NCBI GenBank assembly: GCA_001512945.1
Contig: LFTF01000042.1
Coordinates: 6,735 to 26,058, forward strand
DNA from: Clostridiales bacterium DTU023
GTDB lineage: Bacteria; Bacillota; Clostridia; Saccharofermentanales; DTU023
Length of the DNA: 19,324 bases
Direction: 5' to 3'
The stretch's first letter is position 1. The number at the start of each line of letters is the position of its first letter. Under the pieces are notes generated by a model. That model was not told the DNA's origin. It saw only the letters and a program-made list of their open reading frames with translations, and ran no database searches. The translations under genes and the position numbers were made by a program. Below, piece after piece: positions 15,051 to 19,324 of this stretch.

Positions 15051-15056
15051 ATTATA
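15051..15056 (-). promoter_or_regulatory. -10 box of the lipoprotein gene
   Basis: Minus-strand TATAAT (ATTATA on plus) lies 28 bases upstream of the lipoprotein ATG. The -35 region at normal spacing is GC-rich and unconvincing. Confidence 0.4.
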
Positions 15057-15100
15057 GCGCACGGTGTCGCCGCCCACGAAAAATGAGCTGTCTTCATTAG

Positions 15101-15124
15101 AGGCCCGCTTCGGCGGGCTTGTTC
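15101..15124. terminator. Terminator-like hairpin with TTCG loop, no obvious gene to serve
   Basis: GCCCGC (15103-15108) pairs with GCGGGC (15113-15118) around a TTCG tetraloop, extended by a G-T and an A-T pair, with TTGTT following on plus. It resembles the hairpin at 13861-13886. It lies between divergent genes (lipoprotein minus, membrane protein plus), where no known transcript would end, so it may end a small RNA or act otherwise. Confidence 0.45.
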
Positions 15125-15236
15125 GTTATAATGTAATAGTTGCTGCGGTTTGCAAAAACTTCCGGGAAATACGATTTGCCGGGGGATAATGAGACGGCCG
15201 CCGTGGTTATCGCAATTTAGTGTACGGAGGATGACT

Positions 15237-15818
15237 ATGAGCCAAGAAACACTGGATCAACACAACGAAGACGTGATGCCGCCTACTATTAGCTGGGCTA
15301 TCCGTATCCCAATTTTCAAAAACCCCTTGATACTCAAGCAATTGGGATTGGCAATCGGGATTCCGTTTGGGGTTATCATTCTCGTTCTATTACTCACAGC
15401 TCGGAAAGTCCCTTACATCTACTACGCGCTTGGGATAATCGGGGCACTCCTCGTATTGACTACCCTCATAATTTTTGTCATTTTTCGCGGCACGTACGAT
15501 GTCGAGTTTATCCTTGACAGTAAAGGCGTGCGCGGCAAAATGCAGGAAGATCAGGCTCGAAAAAGTGGGACGATCAACAAGATGGCCATATTGCTCGGGT
15601 TATTTGCCCGCAACTATTCCGCCGCGGGTGCCGGCGCATTGGCACAGAGCAGACAAGAGCAGACTCTTGCGTGGGGGCGTGTGAGAAAAATCGCGTATAA
15701 TCCCAAGAGCCGAATGATTAGTCTCAAGGCGGGGCTCGGGGACACGATTGTCTTGTTCTGTACGGAGGATAACTATGCTTCCGTCGAACAGTATGTGCGC
15801 GCAAAGATCGCCGATTGA
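15237..15818 (+). CDS. Two-helix membrane protein of unknown function
   Basis: A 193-residue protein that I do not recognise. The ATG at 15237 has GGAGG 6 bases upstream; another ATG two codons earlier touches that site. A 30-residue hydrophilic N-terminal tail precedes two membrane helices (about residues 35-54 and 60-83), then a soluble domain of about 110 residues. That domain has alternating strands (YDVEFILDSKGVRGKM, LAWGRVRKIAYNPKSRMISL, DTIVLFCTEDNYASVEQYV) resembling the bacterial PH-like/YcxB type. This layout (helical hairpin plus PH-like domain) is an impression from pattern, not a firm match. It carries its own ribosome site and is followed 131 bases later by the rubrerythrin-like gene. 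The neighbours give no hint of function. Confidence 0.7.
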   Translation: MSQETLDQHNEDVMPPTISWAIRIPIFKNPLILKQLGLAIGIPFGVIILVLLLTARKVPYIYYALGIIGALLVLTTLIIFVIFRGTYDVEFILDSKGVRGKMQEDQARKSGTINKMAILLGLFARNYSAAGAGALAQSRQEQTLAWGRVRKIAYNPKSRMISLKAGLGDTIVLFCTEDNYASVEQYVRAKIAD

Positions 15819-15830
15819 CAAATTGGCCTG

Positions 15831-15839
15831 TGCTAAAAT
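15831..15839 (+). promoter_or_regulatory. Extended -10 promoter of the rubrerythrin-like/fdhA unit
   Basis: TGCTAAAAT is an extended -10 (TGn plus TAAAAT, 5 of 6 matches). A perfect TTGACA at 15815-15820 overlaps the previous stop codon but is only 13 bases away, shorter than the usual 16-18, so the extended -10 would carry recognition. Confidence 0.4.
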
Positions 15840-15913
15840 GGGAAAAGCGCTAAGATCCGACAAGGCGATGGTTGCCCTTGGGCGATCGATTCCTGGTTTA
15901 CGCCACAGATAAC

Positions 15914-15927
15914 CCCTATTAATAGGG
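15914..15927. promoter_or_regulatory. Perfect 14-bp palindrome in the leader of the rubrerythrin-like/fdhA unit
   Basis: CCCTATTAATAGGG is self-complementary with no spacer. It lies between the predicted promoter and the ATG at 15950, a good place for an operator. It does not match the PerR consensus (TTATAATnATTATAA). The binding protein is unknown. Confidence 0.45.
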
Positions 15928-15949
15928 CATCGAATAAGTGAGGTTGCCC

Positions 15950-16420
15950 ATGAGCATAACAGACGAGATGAGACGAGCTCTTGAGAACAGTGTGCAAGCA
16001 GAACAGAACGCGCACGATTTCTACGCAGCTGCCGCAAAAAAAGTGAACAATGGCGCGCTTAGCGAGCTTTTTGAAAAACTGGCCGGAGACGAACTTGGGC
16101 ACAGAGATTTTCTTAAAAAATTGTTAGCAGACAATGCGCCGCCCATGACCATCAAGCCCCAGGCCGTAGATTATCATCTGGCGGAGGAAATCATTGCCGA
16201 CAAACCAGATCTCACCGTCGACATGCCGTTCGATGAGGCGATCGCGCTTGCGATTAAACGTGAAGAAGAAGCTATGGCAACGTATGAAACGCTCGCTCGC
16301 GATGCCGCAGGCGATAATGAGTTGCGCACACTTTTTATCAATTTGAAGAACATGGAACAATCACATAAAACAGCGCTCGAATCGATTTACATGAATGTCG
16401 CATTTGCAGAAGTCTGGTAG
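15950..16420 (+). CDS. Rubrerythrin-like ferritin-family diiron protein
   Basis: A 156-residue four-helix protein, probably cytosolic. The ATG at 15950 has GAGG 6 bases upstream; a GTG four codons earlier has no site. Ligand pattern of a diiron rubrerythrin: Glu18 (QAEQNAHDFY), Glu48 and His51 (DELGHRDF), Glu105/106 (KREEEAMATYE), Glu136 and His139 (MEQSHKTALE). It lacks the C-terminal rubredoxin domain of classical rubrerythrin, so it is the short erythrin/ferritin-like form. Relatives reduce peroxide or handle iron in anaerobes. It ends 11 bases before fdhA and is almost certainly cotranscribed with it, which suggests protection of, or iron supply to, the oxygen-sensitive formate dehydrogenase. 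Confidence 0.83.
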   Translation: MSITDEMRRALENSVQAEQNAHDFYAAAAKKVNNGALSELFEKLAGDELGHRDFLKKLLADNAPPMTIKPQAVDYHLAEEIIADKPDLTVDMPFDEAIALAIKREEEAMATYETLARDAAGDNELRTLFINLKNMEQSHKTALESIYMNVAFAEVW

Positions 16421-16431
16421 GGGGTAAGCGC

Positions 16432-19143
16432 ATGATTCACATCACGATGGACGGTCGTTCAATCGAACTAGAAAAACCGATCAATCTTTTAGAGGTCGCT
16501 AAGAAGGCCGGTATTTATATCCCGAATCTTTGCTATATGGAGGAGCTGTCATCGTTTGCCGGCTGCCGTCTGTGTCTGGTCGAAATCGAAGGGCACCATA
16601 AGCTTGAAACATCGTGTTCCACGATGGCTGTCGACGGCATGGTGGTTCACACAAATACACCGGAGATTCGCGAGATCCGTCGGGAACTGCTCGATCTTCT
16701 GATCAGCAACCACCCTGTAGACTGTTTGACATGCGAACAGGCAGGCATCTGCACACTACAGAAGCTCTGCTACGACTACGGTGTCAAAGCTCCTTCTTAC
16801 AAGAGAGGGGAACAAGTCTTCACCATCGATGACTTCAACCCGATCATGGTCCGTGACCAGGCAAAATGCATCAAATGCGGCAAATGTGTCCGCGTGTGCC
16901 GGGAAATCCAAGTGACGTCCACATATGACCACGTCGGACGCGGATTTACCTCAACGGTGACGACCGCCAATAACCGGCCGATCGATAAAGAGATCTGCCG
17001 CATGTGCGGTCAGTGTATCGCGGTGTGTCCGACGGGGGCTTTATTTAATAAAAATTTCATTGGATACCGCATGCAGGACTTGAAGAAAGTCCGGACGACC
17101 TGTCCCTTCTGCGGAACGGGTTGCAACTTTTATCTCAATGTAGATGTGGAAAATAATAAGGTGGTCGGCGTGACCCCTGCTCCTAAATCACCGATCAACG
17201 GAACCGAAATGTGCGTCAAAGGACGATTTCACACCGACTTTATCAGCTCAGAAGAGCGGCTTACAACCCCGCTCATTCGTAAAGACGGAACATTTGTGCC
17301 CGCCACGTGGGACGAAGCGTTGGCATTAACAGCAGAGCGTTTCTCGAAGATTCGTGACACGCACGGTCCTGACGCAGTGGCGGGGTTATCTTCCGCACGC
17401 TGTACCAACGAAGAAAACTACTTATTTCAGAAATTTATGCGCGTAGCGATTGGCACGAACAGCGTCGATCACTGCGCACGAACGTGACACGCCCCAACGG
17501 TTGCAGGTCTTGCAACCACGCTTGGCAGCGGGGCCATGACAAACTCCGTCAATGAAGTCTTAGGATCAGAACTGCTCTTCGTGATCGGTTCCAACACAAC
17601 AGAGGCACACCCAATCATCGGCAACAAGATGAAACAGGCAGTGCGGAAGGGTACTAAACTCATCGTCGTTGATCCGCGAACAACTGAGCTTGCGGGAATG
17701 GCCGACCTTCATTTGCCTTTAAAATCGGGGAGCGATATCGCGCTCGTCAACGGTCTGATCCACATCATCCTCCGCGAGGGATGGGAGGATCGCGACTATA
17801 TTGAATCTCGTACAGAGGGAATCGAGCTATTGAGGGAGACCGTCAAACGCTACACACCCGATATGGTCTCCGAAATCACAGGGATCTCCGAAGACGATCT
17901 TGTTCTGGCCGCCAGATTATATTCACATTACAAGAAGGCGGGTATCTATTACACGTTGGGAATCACGGAGCATACGACAGGCACAGCCAACGTCATGAGT
18001 CTTGCCAATCTGGCGCTCGTGACCGGTCACATCGGCATGGAAAATGCCGGTATCAACCCGTTGCGCGGCCAGAACAATGTTCAGGGCGCATGTGATATGG
18101 GCGCGCTTCCCAATACATACCCCGGATATCAGCCTGTGACCGATGAGAAATCGATCGCGTTCTTCACTGAGTTGTGGGGTGTCGCGGTCAATGAGAATAA
18201 CGGTCTTCGCATTCCCGAAATGATGGACGCAGCGCACGAAGGTAAAGTGAAGGCGCTGTTTGTCATGGGGGAAGACCCCGTCCTAACCGATCCGGACGCC
18301 AATCATGTCAGAGCGGCGATCGAGAACATGGACTTTGTCGTTGTGCAGGAAATATTCATGTCTGAAACGGCGAAGCTTGCCGACGTTATTTTCCCGGCAA
18401 CATGCTACGCGGAAAAAAATGGGACATTTACATGTTCTGAACGACGTGTCCAGCTTGTCCGCAAAGCGGTCGACCCACCCGGTGATGCGAAAGTTGACTG
18501 GGCGATCATCTGCGAACTTGCCCAGCGCATGGGAATTAAGGGATTCGAGTTTGAGAGCGCGGAAGAGATCTTTGAAGAGATCCGTTTAGCGACGCCCTCT
18601 TACCGAGGGATGACGTATCAACGCCTGGCAAAAGAAAACGGTCTGCAGTGGCCTTGCCCGACGACTTCCCACCCCGGCACAAAATTCCTCCACAAGGGGC
18701 TATTCCCGAGAGGCAGAGCACAGCTCGTGGCAGTTGAATATGAAGCGCCAACTGAAACTGTGTCAGACGAGTATCCAGTTCTGCTTACGACAGGTCGAAA
18801 ACTCGGTCACTACAATGTAACGACTCGTTTTTCAAAACTCTTGGGGTCGATCAATCCCTTTGAGGAAGCAGAGATCAACCCAGAGGATGCCGCAGCGCTG
18901 AACCTCGTTACACACGATTTTGTGCGAGTTACAAGTCGTCGCGGCAGCGTCATGACGCGCGTCCTTGTGACGGATCGCGTCAAGCCGGGTATGATGTTCA
19001 TGACCTTCCACTATCCGGAAACACCGACCAACGAGCTCACGCAATCAGCCTTTGATCCAATTACGCTGACTGGCGCATACAAGATATCGGCGGTACGGGT
19101 TGAGAAATTGAGCGAAGTCGACATAAAGGAGTTCACAGCGTAA
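16432..19143 (+). CDS. fdhA: Selenocysteine formate dehydrogenase, catalytic subunit, read through UGA
   Basis: One 903-residue gene. The frame from ATG 16432 meets TGA at 17485-17487 and continues in the same frame to TAA at 19143, so the TGA encodes selenocysteine 352 in CART-Sec-HAPTVAGL, the formate dehydrogenase active-site context. Domains in order: 2Fe-2S domain (Cys34, 45, 48, 62); NuoG-type His-Cys3 cluster (His94, Cys98, 101, 107); two 4Fe-4S clusters (Cys146/149/152/156 and Cys189/192/195/199); 4Fe-4S of the molybdopterin oxidoreductase fold (Cys224, 227, 231, 261); bis-MGD catalytic domain; C-terminal dinucleotide-binding domain (LLTTGRKLGHYN). It oxidises formate to CO2, or the reverse, with Mo or W. 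The N-terminal cluster arm fits an NAD- or ferredoxin-linked cytosolic enzyme, but no partner subunit is in the window. GGGGG precedes the ATG, 11 bases after the rubrerythrin-like gene. Requires selABCD elsewhere. Confidence 0.95.
17485..17525 (+). promoter_or_regulatory. Bacterial SECIS element of fdhA
   Basis: Starting from the UGA codon, GGTTGCA (17499-17505) and TGCAACC (17511-17517) form a perfect 7-bp apical stem with loop GGTCT, 11 bases after the UGA. The loop with its GU pair, the stem base composition and the UGACACG start closely resemble the E. coli fdhF SECIS bound by SelB. The hairpin lies inside the coding region, as expected for bacteria. Confidence 0.92.
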
Positions 19144-19196
19144 GCGTTACCTTTACAGTCAGACCACAAAAAAGTTCGGAATATATATGAATTGAT

Positions 19197-19233
19197 ACCG
19201 GTGTGCTCTTGAGGGGGCACACTGGTTTATTTG
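19197..19233 (+). terminator. Rho-independent terminator after fdhA
   Basis: ACCGGTGTGC (19197-19206) pairs with GCACACTGGT (19217-19226) with one G-T pair and a 10-base loop, followed by TTTATTTG. It lies 53 bases after the fdhA stop and closes the unit. Confidence 0.8.
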
Positions 19234-19268
19234 ATCATTATTTTACATTTTCTCGATTTCACTTTATC

Positions 19269-19317
19269 ATGCCTATACATGGTCGCTGAATGCGTGAAAA
19301 CCCTGTATGATAGGCAT
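19269..19317. repeat. Imperfect inverted repeat at the right edge
   Basis: ATGCCTAT (19269-19276) and ATAGGCAT (19310-19317) pair perfectly, with a further interrupted ACA/TGT and GG/CC pairing inside, leaving a loop of about 19 bases. It may belong to the leader or promoter of the next gene, which is outside the window. No coding sequence is seen after 19143. Confidence 0.4.
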
Positions 19318-19324
19318 TTAATGA

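Noticed and set aside
17536..19143. Separate gene for a molybdopterin oxidoreductase starting at the ATG 17536
   Set aside because: No ribosome binding site precedes that ATG, it would lack the iron-sulfur and active-site region, and the frame is continuous through a SECIS-supported UGA.

Overview
The window looks like chromosomal DNA from an anaerobic bacterium, most likely of the Bacillota (Clostridia-like). Ribosome binding sites are strong and purine-rich (AAGGAG, GGAGG). There is a DUF3048/YerB-type lipoprotein, a clostridial-type selenocysteine formate dehydrogenase with many iron-sulfur clusters, a rubrerythrin-like protein and molybdenum hydroxylase genes. The taxon is an inference; no rRNA, tRNA or species-specific marker is present. 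All genes look intact except pheT, which runs off the left edge.

Layout. (1) 1-2646, minus strand: pheS and the 5' two thirds of pheT (phenylalanyl-tRNA synthetase). (2) 2825-3910, minus: an unrecognised protein with an HExxH...EGxAEY metallopeptidase signature. (3) 4148-4789, plus: a UlaG/UPF0173-type metallo-beta-lactamase-fold hydrolase, ending at a bidirectional terminator. (4) 4881-13839: a nucleobase-type uptake and catabolism locus. It holds a CodB-like NCS1 permease (minus), a divergent LacI-family regulator, a PreA-like FMN/iron-sulfur protein, a three-subunit molybdenum hydroxylase (Moco, FAD and 2Fe-2S subunits) and a CodA-like amidohydrolase. (5) 13971-15023, minus: DUF3048 lipoprotein. 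(6) 15237-15818, plus: small two-helix membrane protein. (7) 15950-19143, plus: a rubrerythrin-like protein followed by fdhA, whose reading frame crosses an in-frame UGA (17485-17487) with a bacterial SECIS hairpin directly behind it. The two apparent ORFs are therefore one 903-residue selenoprotein.

How the genes may work together. The permease would import a nucleobase-like compound, the CodA-like enzyme would deaminate or hydrolyse it, and the molybdenum hydroxylase would oxidise a ring carbon. The permease and hydroxylase promoters carry the same 16-bp near-palindrome (14/16 identical on the appropriate strand), the best internal evidence that the LacI-type regulator controls both. Substrate-contacting residues differ from the characterised relatives in all three enzymes: the PreA-like protein has lost the pyrimidine-binding residues and the catalytic Cys, the hydroxylase lacks the Glu/Arg purine pair of xanthine dehydrogenase, and the CodA-like enzyme has Cys in place of Asp314. 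The locus may therefore act on a substrate other than uracil, cytosine or xanthine. This is the most promising candidate for undescribed biochemistry here.

No CRISPR array, insertion sequence, prophage, tRNA or rRNA was seen. No stretch over 300 bases lacks a gene; the longest gaps (about 180-270 bases) hold promoters, palindromes and hairpins described below.
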